DNA from: Geodermatophilus obscurus
GTDB taxonomy: Bacteria; Actinomycetota; Actinomycetes; Mycobacteriales; Geodermatophilaceae
Assembly: GCF_900143215.1 (NCBI RefSeq)
Contig: NZ_FRDM01000007.1
Coordinates: forward strand, 62,001-126,000
Length of the DNA: 64,000 bases
Direction: 5' to 3'
The notes beneath the pieces are model-generated. The model searched no databases. It was not told the DNA's origin and saw only the letters and a program-made list of their open reading frames with translations. Position numbers and translations under genes: made by a program. Below are positions 8,003 to 17,376 of the stretch, piece after piece; position 1 is the stretch's first letter; each line of letters begins with the position of its first letter.

Positions 8003-9112
8003 TCAGCCCAGCTCGCGCAGCAGCGCCCGCGCCCGCTCCTCGGTCCCGGTGGCGACGAACCGGATGAGCGTCTCGGTGTCCGGCCGCAGCCGCAGCGGCG
8101 CGCCGTCCGGCCCCAGCGCCACTCCCCCGGCCGCAGCGAGCAGCGCCAGCCCGCCGGCGACGTCGTGCACGTGGGTGCCGCTGCGGTCGAGGTTCTGCCA
8201 CGCCCCGGCCGCGCCGTCGGCGACCAGGCAGACGTCGACCGCGGTGCAGCCGGTCACCCGGACCCGGCGGGCGCTGGCCGGCACGACCACGGCCGACCCC
8301 GACGGGGCGGTGGGCGCGACGACCGTCCCGGCGTCCCGCGGCTGGACCGGCACACCGTCGCGCCGCGCCCCCGCACCGACCGCTCCCGACCAGCGGCGGC
8401 CCGACGAGAGGTCGGCGACCAGGCCCGCGACCGGGCGGCCGTCCTGCACCAGGGCCGCGGAGAAGGCCCACGGCGCCAGCCCGGCGCGGAAGTTGCCCGT
8501 GCCGTCGAGCGGGTCGAGCACCACCCACGGCTGGTCATCGGGGACCGGGCGGTCGGAGCGCTCCTCGCTGAGCACGGTCACGCCGAGCGGGCGCAGCGCG
8601 TGCGCCGCCGCCAGGTGCGCGGCCTCGTCGGCGCCCAGTGACGGGCTGCCGTCGGCCTTGGTGGTGTCCTGACCGGCGTCGCGGGCCAGCGCGACGGCGA
8701 CCTCGACCCGGGTGGCGGCCAGCGCGGCGGAGTGGAGGAAGCGGTCGGCCTGCGGGGTGCCGTCCGGCGGCGGCGGAACGGGCCGGACGTCGTCCCCCCG
8801 GCCGTCGCGGACCCGCTCGCAGCCCCACGACGACGCGGCGGCGAGGACGGCGGGCTGGTCGATCCAGGCGCCGCGCCGGCGGACGAGCACCGCCTCGGCG
8901 TGCCCGTCGGCACCCCACTCGCGGCGCAGCAGCGCGACGGCGCCCAGGTCGTCGACGAGCAGCCGCAGAGCGGGGTCGGGGAGCGCCGTCGCGAGGGCGC
9001 CGGGCGCGACCCCGAGGACCCGGGCCGCGGCCTGGACCTGGCCGGGGCCCGTCGCCACCCGGAGGTCGAGCGGGCCCGGGCCGGCGCCCTCCTCCAGCTG
9101 CGGCTCAGCCAC
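8003..9112 (-). CDS. Inositol monophosphatase family protein with N-terminal extension
   Basis: 369-residue protein. The C-terminal 260 or so residues are an IMPase-type Mg-dependent phosphatase: [24 protein letters not shown] (metal-binding Asp cluster), and [20 protein letters not shown] with [14 protein letters not shown]. About 110 residues come first, which IMPases do not normally have; I do not recognise that part. The substrate could be inositol phosphate, histidinol phosphate or another sugar phosphate. The GTG start overlaps the end of ppc by eight bases, so it is co-translated with it. Confidence 0.82.
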   Translation of the reverse strand: MAEPQLEEGAGPGPLDLRVATGPGQVQAAARVLGVAPGALATALPDPALRLLVDDLGAVALLRREWGADGHAEAVLVRRRGAWIDQPAVLAAASSWGCERVRDGRGDDVRPVPPPPDGTPQADRFLHSAALAATRVEVAVALARDAGQDTTKADGSPSLGADEAAHLAAAHALRPLGVTVLSEERSDRPVPDDQPWVVLDPLDGTGNFRAGLAPWAFSAALVQDGRPVAGLVADLSSGRRWSGAVGAGARRDGVPVQPRDAGTVVAPTAPSGSAVVVPASARRVRVTGCTAVDVCLVADGAAGAWQNLDRSGTHVHDVAGGLALLAAAGGVALGPDGAPLRLRPDTETLIRFVATGTEERARALLRELG

Positions 9113-11924
9113 TGTTGCGCAGGGCCGTGGCGATGCCGTTGATGGTCAGCTGGATGTTGCGGCGCACCAGCTCGTCGTCGTCCCCGCCCTGCCCGTCGTG
9201 CCCGCGGCGCCGGCGCAGCATCTCCACCTGCAGGTGGTGCAGCGGCTCCAGGTAGGGGAAGCGGTTGCGGATCGACCGCGCCAGCGCCGGGTTGTCGGCC
9301 AGCAGCCGGTCGTCGCCGGTGACCGCCAGCAGCATCCGGCAGCTGCGCTCGTGCTCGGCGGTCAGCTGGTCGAACACCCGGTGCCGCAGCTGCTCGTCGG
9401 GCACCAGCTCGGCGTAGCGGGCGGCCAGGTCGAGGTCGGTCTTGGCCAGCACCATGCCCATGTTCGACAGCATCGTGCGCAACCACGGCCAGCGCCTGTG
9501 CAGCTCCTGCAGGCGGGCGAGCCGGGCCGGATCGCCCTCGACCCAGGTCTCCAGGGCCGACCCGGTGCCGTACCAGCCGGGCAGCATGATCCGCGCCTGC
9601 GACCAGCTGAACACCCAGGGGATGGCGCGCAGGTCGGCGATCGAGTCCCCCGCCTTGCGCGACGGCGGCCGGCTGCCGATGTTCAGCTCGGCCAGCTCGC
9701 CGATCGGGGTGGCCGCGCGGAACCACTCGACGAAGCCCGGCGTCTCGTGCACCAGCGCCCGGTATGCCTGCTGGGCGCGGGCGGCCAGGTCGTCGAGCAG
9801 CGCGTAGGCCGGCTCGGCGTCGTCCCCCAGGCCCTCGGTGTCGAGCAGGGTGGCCTCCAGCGTGGCCGCGACCATGGCCTCCAGGTTGCGCCGGGCGCGG
9901 TCGGGCTCGGCGTACTTGGCGGCGATGACCTCGCCCTGCTCGGTGATCCGCAGCGCGCCGGCCACCGCGCCGGGCGGCTGGGCCCGGATCGCGTCGTAGC
10001 TCGGCCCGCCGCCGCGGCCGACGGTGCCGCCGCGGCCGTGGAACAGCCGCAGCCGCACGCCCTCGTGCCGGGCGACCTCGACCAGCGCCAGCTCGGCCCG
10101 GTACAGCGCCCAGTTGGCGGCGAGGTAGCCGCCGTCCTTGTTGCTGTCGGAGTAGCCGAGCATGACCTCCTGCGCGTTCCCCCGGTTGGTCACCAGCGCC
10201 CGGTAGAGCGGCTGGCCGAGGACGGCGGTCATGGTCTCCGCGGCGCGCTGCAGGTCGCCGATGGTCTCGAACAGCGGGGAGATGCCGACCGGGCAGGTGG
10301 GGCCGCCGTCCCCGTCGGGGTCGAGGAGGCCGACCTCCTTGAGCAGGACGGCGACCTCGAGGACGTCGCTGACCGACTCGCACATGCTGATCACGTAGTT
10401 CGGGATCGCCTCCGGCCCCAGCGCGCGGACCTGGTCGGCCGCGGCGAGCAGCACGTCGAGCTCGCCGCGGGCGAGCTCGGAGAGGGCGGCGTCCGGGCGG
10501 ACCAGCGGGCGGCGCATCCGCAGCTCGCCGGCCAGCAGCTCGACCCGCTGCTCCTCGTCCAGGGCGGCGTAGTCGGGGCAGACCCCGGCCCAAGCGAGCA
10601 GCTCGGCGAGGACGTCGGCGTGGACGGCGGAGTTCTGCCGCACGTCCAGCCCGGCCAGGTGGAAGCCGAAGACCTCCACGGCCTCCCGCAGGCGGGCCAG
10701 CCGGTCGTCGGCCAGCGCAGCGGCGCCGTGCGTGCGCAGCGAGGCGTCGATCGTGGCGAGGTCGGCCAGCAGCTCGCCGGGGGTCGTGTAGGGCTCGAGC
10801 GCGGCGTGCGCGGCCTGGCCGGGCACCGACCCGAGCACCCGCTGCGCGGTCGCCGCCAGCCGGGCGTGCACGCCGTACAGCGCGCGGCGGTAGGGCTCGT
10901 CGGCGCGGAACGGCGAGTCGTCGCCGGAGGCGTCGGCCAGCTGCGCCAGCTCCGGCGTCGGCGTGATCAGCCGGTCGGACATCGACAGCTCGTCGTGCAG
11001 CGCCAGCAGCTCGGACAGGTGGTGGCCCAGCGCCGTCTCGGCGTGCCGGGTGCCGGCCCGGCGGACGGCATCGGCGGTGACGAACGGGTTGCCGTCGCGG
11101 TCGCCGCCGATCCACGAGCCCGGCCGCAGCACCGGCCGGTCCGGCCCGGCCGACGGCCAGCGCTCGTGCAGTGCGCGGCGCAGCTCGGCGTTGATCGCCG
11201 GCACCACCTCGAACAGCGACAGCTCGTAGTAGCGCAGCGCCTCGTCGATCTCGTCGGCCAGCCGCAGCCGGGACAGCCGCAGCAGGGCCGTCTGCCAGAG
11301 GGTGAGCACCGCGCGCTGCAGCTGCCCCGACCACGCCGGGTCGTCGGCCTCCCCGGGGACGGAGCGGTCCCGCCGGCGGATCAGCTCGGTGACCTGGCGC
11401 TGCACGCGGGAGATCGTGCGGCGGCGGACCTCGGTCGGGTGCGCGGTGACGACCGGGGAGACCAGTGCGCCGGCCAGCTCGCGGGCGACGACGTCGGCGT
11501 CCAGGTGCGCGGCGTCGAGCAGCTCGAAGGTGGCTGCCAGGCTGCCCTTCTGCGGCGGGGAGCCCTCGATGCGGTGGAAGCGGCGGCGGCGCTCGTGGTG
11601 CAGGTCCTCGGCGAGGTTGGCCAGCAGCGAGAAGTGGCTGAACGCGCGGATGACGTGGTTGGCCGAGCGGACGTCGAGGCCGTCGAGCCGGGCGGCGACG
11701 TCGCCGCGGTCGACCTCCGAGCGGCGCAGCCGGAAAGCCTCCACGCGGATGGCCTCGACGAGCGCGAGGACGTCGTCCCCCGACTGCTCGCGGATCACCT
11801 CGCCGAGGACCCGGCCGAGCAGCCGGATGTCCTCGCGCAGCGGGGCGTCGGCGGCGTCGGCTCCGTCCTCCTCGGCTCCTCCGTGGTGGCGCAGGTCGGC
11901 GACGTCGACGGTGGCTTCGGACAC
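9105..11924 (-). CDS. ppc: Phosphoenolpyruvate carboxylase
   Basis: 939-residue cytoplasmic enzyme that adds bicarbonate to PEP to make oxaloacetate, replenishing the TCA cycle. Hallmarks are [13 protein letters not shown] (catalytic His), [19 protein letters not shown], the [12 protein letters not shown] active-site block, and a C-terminus ending LRNSG. I chose GTG 11924 ([16 protein letters not shown]) rather than 11987, because the extra 21 residues are low-complexity and fall in the divergent promoter region. Citrate synthase, another oxaloacetate user, is encoded further right. Confidence 0.95.
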   Translation of the reverse strand: MSEATVDVADLRHHGGAEEDGADAADAPLREDIRLLGRVLGEVIREQSGDDVLALVEAIRVEAFRLRRSEVDRGDVAARLDGLDVRSANHVIRAFSHFSLLANLAEDLHHERRRRFHRIEGSPPQKGSLAATFELLDAAHLDADVVARELAGALVSPVVTAHPTEVRRRTISRVQRQVTELIRRRDRSVPGEADDPAWSGQLQRAVLTLWQTALLRLSRLRLADEIDEALRYYELSLFEVVPAINAELRRALHERWPSAGPDRPVLRPGSWIGGDRDGNPFVTADAVRRAGTRHAETALGHHLSELLALHDELSMSDRLITPTPELAQLADASGDDSPFRADEPYRRALYGVHARLAATAQRVLGSVPGQAAHAALEPYTTPGELLADLATIDASLRTHGAAALADDRLARLREAVEVFGFHLAGLDVRQNSAVHADVLAELLAWAGVCPDYAALDEEQRVELLAGELRMRRPLVRPDAALSELARGELDVLLAAADQVRALGPEAIPNYVISMCESVSDVLEVAVLLKEVGLLDPDGDGGPTCPVGISPLFETIGDLQRAAETMTAVLGQPLYRALVTNRGNAQEVMLGYSDSNKDGGYLAANWALYRAELALVEVARHEGVRLRLFHGRGGTVGRGGGPSYDAIRAQPPGAVAGALRITEQGEVIAAKYAEPDRARRNLEAMVAATLEATLLDTEGLGDDAEPAYALLDDLAARAQQAYRALVHETPGFVEWFRAATPIGELAELNIGSRPPSRKAGDSIADLRAIPWVFSWSQARIMLPGWYGTGSALETWVEGDPARLARLQELHRRWPWLRTMLSNMGMVLAKTDLDLAARYAELVPDEQLRHRVFDQLTAEHERSCRMLLAVTGDDRLLADNPALARSIRNRFPYLEPLHHLQVEMLRRRRGHDGQGGDDDELVRRNIQLTINGIATALRNSG

Positions 11925-12132
11925 CCGGCGAGTATCGACCGTCCGTGGCACGGGCGGGTGTCGTGGCGAGGCCCCGCGGGTGCCCATGCCCCTCGCTCCC
12001 GATGATCACGGGGGTTGGTGCAGGGGGACACGCCACCAGCGGCGTGCCCGGCGGCGAGGAGACCATGATCGACGCGGGAGGGGGGCGGCCTCTCGGCGCG
12101 CACCGGGCCCGCCGCGACGGGACGATGCAGGG

Positions 12133-13068
12133 GTGCACCGACTCGCCGCCACGCCCGTCCCCGGCCTGTCCCCCGCCCAGCACGGCGAGGGCCCGACCTG
12201 GGACGCCGACCGCGGCGAGCTGCTGTGGGTGGACATCTCCGCGGGGCAGGTGCGGCGGGCCGCGATCGGCGCCGACGGCAGCCTCACCGAGACGGGGGTG
12301 CACCGCGGCGGGGACACCGTCGGCGCCGTCGTCCCGGCGGCGGACGGCGGGTGGCTGCTCGCCGCGGACGGCGGCTTCACCCACCTCGCGGCCGACGGCA
12401 CCGCCCGGGTGCTGATCACGCTGGCCGGCGAGGGCGGCAGCGAGGCCGACGGCGGCACCCGGATGAACGACGCGGCCTGCGACCCGGCCGGCCGGTTCCT
12501 CGCCGGCACCATGGCCTTCGACGAGCGCCCCGGCGCCGGCGCGCTGTACCGGCTGGACCTCGACGGCACCGTCACGACCGTGCTGGACGACCTGACCGTG
12601 TCCAACGGCATCGGCTGGTCGCCGGACGGGGGCACCGTCTACCTCGCCGACTCCGGCCCCGGCGTGGTGCACGCCTTCGACTACGACCTCGGGTCCGGTG
12701 CCTTCGGCGACGGCCGCGTGCTGCTCCGGTTCGAGGGGGACGACGGCGTCGCCGACGGGCTCACCGTCGACGACGAGGGCTGCCTCTGGATCGCGCTGTG
12801 GGGTGGCGGGCAGGTGCGCCGCTGGTCGCCGGACGGCGAGCTGCTCGCCGTCGTCGAGGTGCCCGGGGTGGCCCAGACCTCGAGCTGCGCCTTCGCCGGG
12901 CCCGGGCGCGACCTGCTCGTGGTGAGCACCTCGGCGCAGGGTCTGGATGACGCCGCGCGGGCCGCCCAGCCCGACGCCGGCCGGCTGTTCAGCGCCCGGC
13001 CGGGGGGAACCGGCCCGCCGGCGGCCCCCTACCGCGGCCCGTTGCAGGGCCTGCGCCAGCAGGGCTGA
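12133..13068 (+). CDS. SMP-30/gluconolactonase/LRE family protein
   Basis: 311-residue six-bladed beta-propeller of the regucalcin/gluconolactonase group, probably a metal-dependent lactonase. Seen are GEGPTWDADRGELLWVDI (metal-binding Glu), RMNDAACDPAGRFLAGTM (Asn-Asp), VSNGIGWSPDG and ADGLTVDDEGCLWIALW with the catalytic Asp region. Start GTG 12133, after GATGCAGG. The substrate lactone is unknown. It is divergent from ppc across a 208-base intergenic space that must hold both promoters. Confidence 0.86.
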   Translation: MHRLAATPVPGLSPAQHGEGPTWDADRGELLWVDISAGQVRRAAIGADGSLTETGVHRGGDTVGAVVPAADGGWLLAADGGFTHLAADGTARVLITLAGEGGSEADGGTRMNDAACDPAGRFLAGTMAFDERPGAGALYRLDLDGTVTTVLDDLTVSNGIGWSPDGGTVYLADSGPGVVHAFDYDLGSGAFGDGRVLLRFEGDDGVADGLTVDDEGCLWIALWGGGQVRRWSPDGELLAVVEVPGVAQTSSCAFAGPGRDLLVVSTSAQGLDDAARAAQPDAGRLFSARPGGTGPPAAPYRGPLQGLRQQG

Positions 13069-13168
13069 GGTCGCCGACCGCTGGGGCGGGTGGGACCGGA
13101 GAGCACGGAGGGGCGCGGTCGCGCGGCGCTGCCGGCCGCGGGCGCCGGCCGACCTAGCATCGGCTGCC

Positions 13169-13876
13169 GTGTCCACGGCTCCGGCAGACGTCCTGCGCAC
13201 CGTCGGCCGCGGCGCCGGGCAGCTGCTGCTCACGGTCGGCTACGTGCTGCTGCTGTTCGTCGTCTACGAGCTGTGGGTGACCGACCTGCTGAGCAACGCG
13301 CGCCAGGGCGAGCTGACCGCCGAGCTGCGCGAGGAGTGGGCGGCGCCGTCGGGAGCCGTCCCGGCCGAGCTGCGGGGCGGCGAGGCGTTCGCGATGCTGC
13401 ACATCCCGCGGCTGGGGGCCGACTACGCCCGGGCCGTCGTCGAGGGCACCGGTACCGAGGAGCTCGAGCAGGGGCCGGGCCACTACCCCGGCACCGCCAT
13501 GCCCGGCGAGCAGGGCAACTTCGCGGTGGCCGGGCACCGGGTGGGCCGCGGGTCGCCGTTCCTGGAGATCGACGAGCTGCGGGCCGGCGACCCGATCGTC
13601 GTCGAGACCGCCGACAGCTGGTTCGTCTACCGGGTGCTCGGGCCGGCGGACGGCGTGCCCGGCCAGCAGGTGGTCTCGCCCTCCGACGTGTCGGTCATCG
13701 CGCCGACGCCGAACGGCCCGCCCGACGCCTCGCCGTCGGGCGCCTACCTGACCCTGACCACCTGCCACCCCGAGTACTCCGCACGCGAGCGGCTGATCGT
13801 GCACGCCGTGCTCGAGGGCGGGCCGGTGAGCCGCGCCGAGGCACCCGAGGGCCCGCCGGCCCTGCGGGGAGTGTGA
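13169..13876 (+). CDS. srtE: Class E sortase
   Basis: 235-residue membrane-anchored cysteine transpeptidase that joins surface proteins with LAxTG-type signals to the cell wall. A signal-anchor helix lies at about residues 19-37. The catalytic His is 123 (VAGHR), the Cys is 199 (LTTCHP) and the Arg is in SARERL at 204-209; TLTTC followed by HPEYSARERL is typical of class E. Start GTG 13169. In many actinobacteria srtE lies near pabA and pknB; none of those is here, and no sortase substrate is encoded in the window. Confidence 0.9.
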   Translation: MSTAPADVLRTVGRGAGQLLLTVGYVLLLFVVYELWVTDLLSNARQGELTAELREEWAAPSGAVPAELRGGEAFAMLHIPRLGADYARAVVEGTGTEELEQGPGHYPGTAMPGEQGNFAVAGHRVGRGSPFLEIDELRAGDPIVVETADSWFVYRVLGPADGVPGQQVVSPSDVSVIAPTPNGPPDASPSGAYLTLTTCHPEYSARERLIVHAVLEGGPVSRAEAPEGPPALRGV

Positions 13877-13885
13877 GGAGCGACC

Positions 13886-14044
13886 GTGTACTCCTGGATC
13901 TGGCGGCACCTGCCCGGCGGGACGGCGGTGCGGGCACTGCTCGCCCTCGTGCTCGTGGCGGCGGTCAGCGCGCTGCTGCTGTTCGTCGTCTTCCCGTACG
14001 TGGAGCCGTACGTCCCGTTCGCCGACGTCACCGTCGACGAGTAG
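13886..14044 (+). CDS. Small membrane protein beside sortase (52 aa)
   Basis: Short gene from GTG 13886, nine bases after srtE, with a GAGGAGCGACC leader. The product starts MYSWIWRHLPGG, has one membrane helix at about residues 18-37, and ends PYVPFADVTVDE. Proteins of this size and pattern accompany class E sortase genes in other actinobacteria. The function is unknown; a structural or membrane-partner role for the sortase is a guess from the pairing. Confidence 0.75.
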   Translation: MYSWIWRHLPGGTAVRALLALVLVAAVSALLLFVVFPYVEPYVPFADVTVDE

Positions 14045-14056
14045 CCCCGCCGCGAG

Positions 14057-14136
14057 CCCGGTGACGGACCGGAACGGCCGCCCTCCAGGGGCCCGCGCCT
14101 GAGCTCGCGAGGCGTGGGGAGGAGGGTGGTCCTCCT
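14057..14136 (-). repeat. GAAGGACC-family 3'-end palindromic element 1
   Basis: Directly follows the stop of the leftward tetratricopeptide gene and points the same way. Read leftward it starts AGGAGGACCACCCTCC and ends GGCCGTTCCGGTCCGTCACC. The arms CACCCTCC and GGAGGGCGG can pair around a CGCCTCGCGAGC core. It is the closest relative of the element at 25182-25260, sharing both the ACCACCCT head and the GTTCC-x-GTCACC tail. Confidence 0.7.
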
Positions 14137-14994
14137 TCAGCCGCCGAGGTCGCGCAGCGCCCGCTGGGCGAGGTCGTCGCCGCCGGCCGCACCGAGCCGG
14201 AAGTGCTCGACGGCGCCGTCGAGGTCGCCGCGGTCGGCCAGCAGCACGGCGAGGTTGTGGTGGCAGTAGCCGTCGCCGGCGGCGATGCCGGCGCGGTAGG
14301 CCTCTTCGGCCGCCTCCACGTCGTCGAGGTCCTCGACGTAGAAGTTGCCCAGCGGCAGCCACGCCTGGACCTCGCCGAGCTTCGCGCCGCGCTCGAGGGT
14401 GAAGCGGGCCTCCGCCGTCCGGCCGGTCGTGCGCAGCAGCGACGCCAGCGCCACGCGGGTGCCGGCGAAGCGGTCGGCCCCGGCGCGCAGGTCGACCTCC
14501 AGGGAGGTGTCGTGCGAGGCGGCCCACCGCCAGCAGGCGACCACCGCGGCGGCGACGTCGTTCCCCGTCGCGGCCAGGTCGGCCGCCACCGCGAGGGCCT
14601 GCTCGTGCTCGCCCTGCTCGTGCAGCAGGAACGCCAGTTGCAGCCCGCCCTGGGTGTCCCCGGCCGCGCCGGCACCGCGGTAGGCGCGCATCGCGCCGGC
14701 CAGGTCGCCGAGCTGCTCGAGCACCAGGCCGAGGTTGACCCAGGCGTCGCGCTCGCCGCCGGCCAGCGCCCGCTCGTAGGCGTCGACGGCCTCCTCGACC
14801 CGGCCGCGGGCGGCCAGCGAGTTGCCGAGGTTGAACCAGCCGAGCGAGTCCCCCAGCTCGGCGGCCCGGCGGAAGCAGCGCTCGGCGTCCAGGTCACGCC
14901 CGGCCTCGGCCAGGTCGCAACCCAGCTCGATGACGGCGTCGGCGTCCCGGCAGGCGCGCAGCCTCCGGAGGCGCCCGTCGAGGTCCTCCCGCAT
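14137..14994 (-). CDS. Tetratricopeptide/Sel1-like repeat protein
   Basis: 285-residue soluble helical-repeat protein, probably a protein-binding scaffold. Successive units read ERCFRRAAELGDSLGWFNLG, EAVDAYERALAGGERDAWVNLG, and so on to GAVEHFRLGAAGGDD, each about 34 residues with the A-x-x-x-Y/F-x-x-A pattern. No signal peptide or catalytic domain is seen. I prefer ATG 14994 (MREDLDGRLRRL) to GTG 15021; neither has a strong ribosome site. Function cannot be assigned from the neighbours. Confidence 0.82.
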   Translation of the reverse strand: MREDLDGRLRRLRACRDADAVIELGCDLAEAGRDLDAERCFRRAAELGDSLGWFNLGNSLAARGRVEEAVDAYERALAGGERDAWVNLGLVLEQLGDLAGAMRAYRGAGAAGDTQGGLQLAFLLHEQGEHEQALAVAADLAATGNDVAAAVVACWRWAASHDTSLEVDLRAGADRFAGTRVALASLLRTTGRTAEARFTLERGAKLGEVQAWLPLGNFYVEDLDDVEAAEEAYRAGIAAGDGYCHHNLAVLLADRGDLDGAVEHFRLGAAGGDDLAQRALRDLGG

Positions 14995-15107
14995 GCGGCG
15001 ATCATGCGGCGCACCCCGCACCCCGTCCTCCCCCGCTGGGGCGGTCTCACCCGTCGGAGGAGGTGCAGGTCACCCGGGGGGAGTCAGTCGTCCCCGCGGG
15101 CACGGAG

Positions 15108-15191
15108 GCGGCCCCGTCCAGAGGCTCGCCGCAGGCCTCGTCCCGGGTCCCACCCTGAGCCTGCGAAGGGTGGGGAGGACGGGGTCCTTCA
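15108..15191 (-). repeat. GAAGGACC-family 3'-end palindromic element 2
   Basis: Starts right beside the stop of the leftward ABC permease gene and points the same way. Read leftward: TGAAGGACCCCGTCCTCCCC, then a second loop GGGTGGGACCCGGGACGAGG, then GGCGAGCCTCTGGACGGGGC. It looks like the left end of one copy fused to the right end of another, as in the composite at 39575-39702. Outer arms GGACCCCGTCC and GGACGGGGCC pair. Confidence 0.72.
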
Positions 15192-16379
15192 TCAGGCCCG
15201 CTCGGCGCGCAGCGCCTCGCGCAGCCTGGTCTTCCCGCTCGTGCGCAGCAGGGCGCCGGAGTAGACCCGCCCGCCGAGGCGGACGGCGAGCCCGATGGCG
15301 ACCAGCATGAGGACGACGGCCAGCGCCACCTCCCAGCCCGCCGCCTCCCCGGCCGCCTGGCGCACCGGCATCACCAGCGGCGAGAGACCGGGCACGAGGG
15401 AGGTGACCCGCGCGAGCGTGCCGCCGGGCTCGCCGGCGGCCTGCAGCGCCACGAAGAAGCCGGCGACGAGCAGCAGCGACGCCGGCGTGAGCACGCTGCC
15501 GAGGTCCTCCTGCCGGCTGACCAGCGAGGCGGCCACCGCGAAGACGCACGCGTAGAAGGCGTAGCCCAGGACGAACCAGGCGACGACGACGGCCACGGTG
15601 CCGATCAGCTCCCCGGGGACGTCGACCAGGTCGAGGGCCAGCGCGCCGACGACCCCGACCACCCCGATGACGACGATCTGCCCGAGCCCCAGCAGGCCCA
15701 GGCCGAGGATCTTGCCGGCCAGCAGCTGCCAGGGCCGCATGGTGGCCAGCAGCAGTTCCACCACCCGGCTGGACTTCTCCTCCACCACGCCCTGGGCGAC
15801 GAACTGCGCGAACAGGATGAGCAGGCCGTAGAGCAGGACGACGCCGATGATCGCCACGACCACCTGCTGGCCGTCGTCCTCCTGATCGCCGATCGGGACG
15901 ACCGCCACCTCGGGCAGGGACCGCAGGTCGACGCCGGCCTCCAGCAGCCGATCGGAGACGGCCAGCCCGCTGACCGCGCCGCCGACGACCGCCTCCAGCG
16001 CGGGGTCCCGGTCCAGGACCACGAGCTCGGGAGCCGGGCCGGTGCCGTCGACCAGCGCCGCGTCGACCTCCTCGTCCTCGACCGCGGCCCGCGCGGCGGC
16101 CTCGTCGTCGGCCTCGACCACCTGCACGTCGACGCCGACGGACTCGCCCTGCGCCTCGAGCGCCGGCCCGAGCCGGCCGTCGTCGCCCACGACCGCGACC
16201 CGGCTGGGCTCGTCACCGCCGCTGACCACCACCTGGAAGGCCATCGTGCCGAGCAGCAGCACGAGGATGACGATCGAGCTGACGATGAAGTTCTTGTCCC
16301 GGATGCGGCTGGAGACCTCGCGTGCGGCGACCAGCCGGACCAGCGCGGCGCTGCCCGGGGTGCGGGGTCCGGACGCCAT
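15192..16379 (-). CDS. ABC transporter permease, NatB-like
   Basis: 395-residue membrane subunit of an ABC-2 type exporter. One helix lies at about residues 33-53, then a large extracytoplasmic domain of about 120 residues, then five or six helices (VVVAIIGVVLLYGLLILFAQ onward). VEEKSSRVVELLLATMRPWQLL is the conserved NatB/ABC-2 loop. The start ATG 16379 overlaps the ATPase stop (TGATG), so the subunits are co-translated. Relatives move sodium or drugs outward; the substrate here is unknown. Confidence 0.88.
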   Translation of the reverse strand: MASGPRTPGSAALVRLVAAREVSSRIRDKNFIVSSIVILVLLLGTMAFQVVVSGGDEPSRVAVVGDDGRLGPALEAQGESVGVDVQVVEADDEAAARAAVEDEEVDAALVDGTGPAPELVVLDRDPALEAVVGGAVSGLAVSDRLLEAGVDLRSLPEVAVVPIGDQEDDGQQVVVAIIGVVLLYGLLILFAQFVAQGVVEEKSSRVVELLLATMRPWQLLAGKILGLGLLGLGQIVVIGVVGVVGALALDLVDVPGELIGTVAVVVAWFVLGYAFYACVFAVAASLVSRQEDLGSVLTPASLLLVAGFFVALQAAGEPGGTLARVTSLVPGLSPLVMPVRQAAGEAAGWEVALAVVLMLVAIGLAVRLGGRVYSGALLRTSGKTRLREALRAERA

Positions 16380-17287
16380 CACGCGGCGACCTCCGCCGGC
16401 TCGGCGACGGCCTCGCGGAACAGTTCCACCAGGCTCGGCTCGCGCCAGGCGAAGTGGCCGACCCGGCCGGTGCGCAGCGCCGCGGCGAGCACGGCCTGGT
16501 CGTCGGCGCCCGGGGCGAGCTCCAGCAGGGTGTCACCGGCCCGCTCGGACACCACCCGCACGCCGGGCAGCGCGGCCGCCCAGCCCGGTGGCGCGTCGGG
16601 GACGACCACCCGCAGCAGCCGGCCGGGCTCGCGGCGGCGCAGCTCGGCGACCGGCCCGGTGGCGACCATGGCCCCGCGGGCGAGGATGCCGACGGCGTCG
16701 CAGAGCCGCTCGACCAGGTCGAGCTGGTGGCTGGAGAAGACGACCGGGACGCCGCCGCGCACCTGCTCGAGCAGCGCCTCGGCGAGCGCGTCGAGGCCCA
16801 CCGGGTCCAGCCCGGAGAACGGCTCGTCGAGGATGAGCACCTCCGGCCGGCTGACCAGGGCCGCGGCCAGCTGCACCCGCTGCTGGTTGCCCAGCGACAG
16901 CTTCTCCACCTGGTCGCGGCGGCGCTCCCCGAGACCGAGCCGGTCGGCCCAGTGCTCGGCGGCGCGGGCGGCTGCCGCGGCGTCCAGGCCGCGGAGCCGG
17001 GCGAAGTAGGTCAGCTGCTCGCCGACCCGCATCTTCGGGTAGAGACCGCGCTCCTCCGGCATGTAGCCGATCCGGCGGCGCAGCGCCTGGTCCAGCGGCC
17101 GGCCCTCCCAGCGCACCTCGCCGGCGTCGGCGCGGACCAGCCCCATGGCGATCCGCATCGTCGTCGTCTTGCCGGCCCCGTTGGAGCCGCAGAAGCCGAA
17201 CATCGAGCCCGGGGCGACGGCGAAGGAGACGCCGTCCAGCACCCGGTTGGCTCCGTAGCTCTTGTGCAACCCGTCGAACTCCAGCAC
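16379..17287 (-). CDS. ABC transporter ATP-binding protein, NatA-like
   Basis: 302-residue cytoplasmic ATPase that powers the permease encoded next to it. Walker A is GSNGAGKTTT at about 34-43, the signature is LSLGNQQR (the GNQQR form seen in NatA-type exporters), and Walker B is VLILDEPFSGLDP. The C-terminal 80 residues match the DUF4162 extension common in this group. It is the first gene of a two-gene operon. Upstream, 89 bases separate it from the divergent udgX gene. Confidence 0.92.
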   Translation of the reverse strand: MLEFDGLHKSYGANRVLDGVSFAVAPGSMFGFCGSNGAGKTTTMRIAMGLVRADAGEVRWEGRPLDQALRRRIGYMPEERGLYPKMRVGEQLTYFARLRGLDAAAAARAAEHWADRLGLGERRRDQVEKLSLGNQQRVQLAAALVSRPEVLILDEPFSGLDPVGLDALAEALLEQVRGGVPVVFSSHQLDLVERLCDAVGILARGAMVATGPVAELRRREPGRLLRVVVPDAPPGWAAALPGVRVVSERAGDTLLELAPGADDQAVLAAALRTGRVGHFAWREPSLVELFREAVAEPAEVAA

Positions 17288-17376
17288 GCGCTCTCCCCGC
17301 CACCCTCCGTTGCCTCCGGCAACCGTATCGGCCGCTTGCTGTCGCGCCGGGACGCCCGGTGGGGTGTCATCGGCGG

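Noticed and set aside
8712-12005. A 1097-residue plus-strand frame antisense to ppc
   Set aside because: Low-complexity translation with no domain, fully covered by ppc and IMPase on the other strand.
8578-13233. A 1551-residue minus-strand frame across IMPase, ppc and SMP-30
   Set aside because: The product is Arg/Pro/Ala-rich without motifs and is a by-product of high GC, overlapping well-supported genes in other frames.
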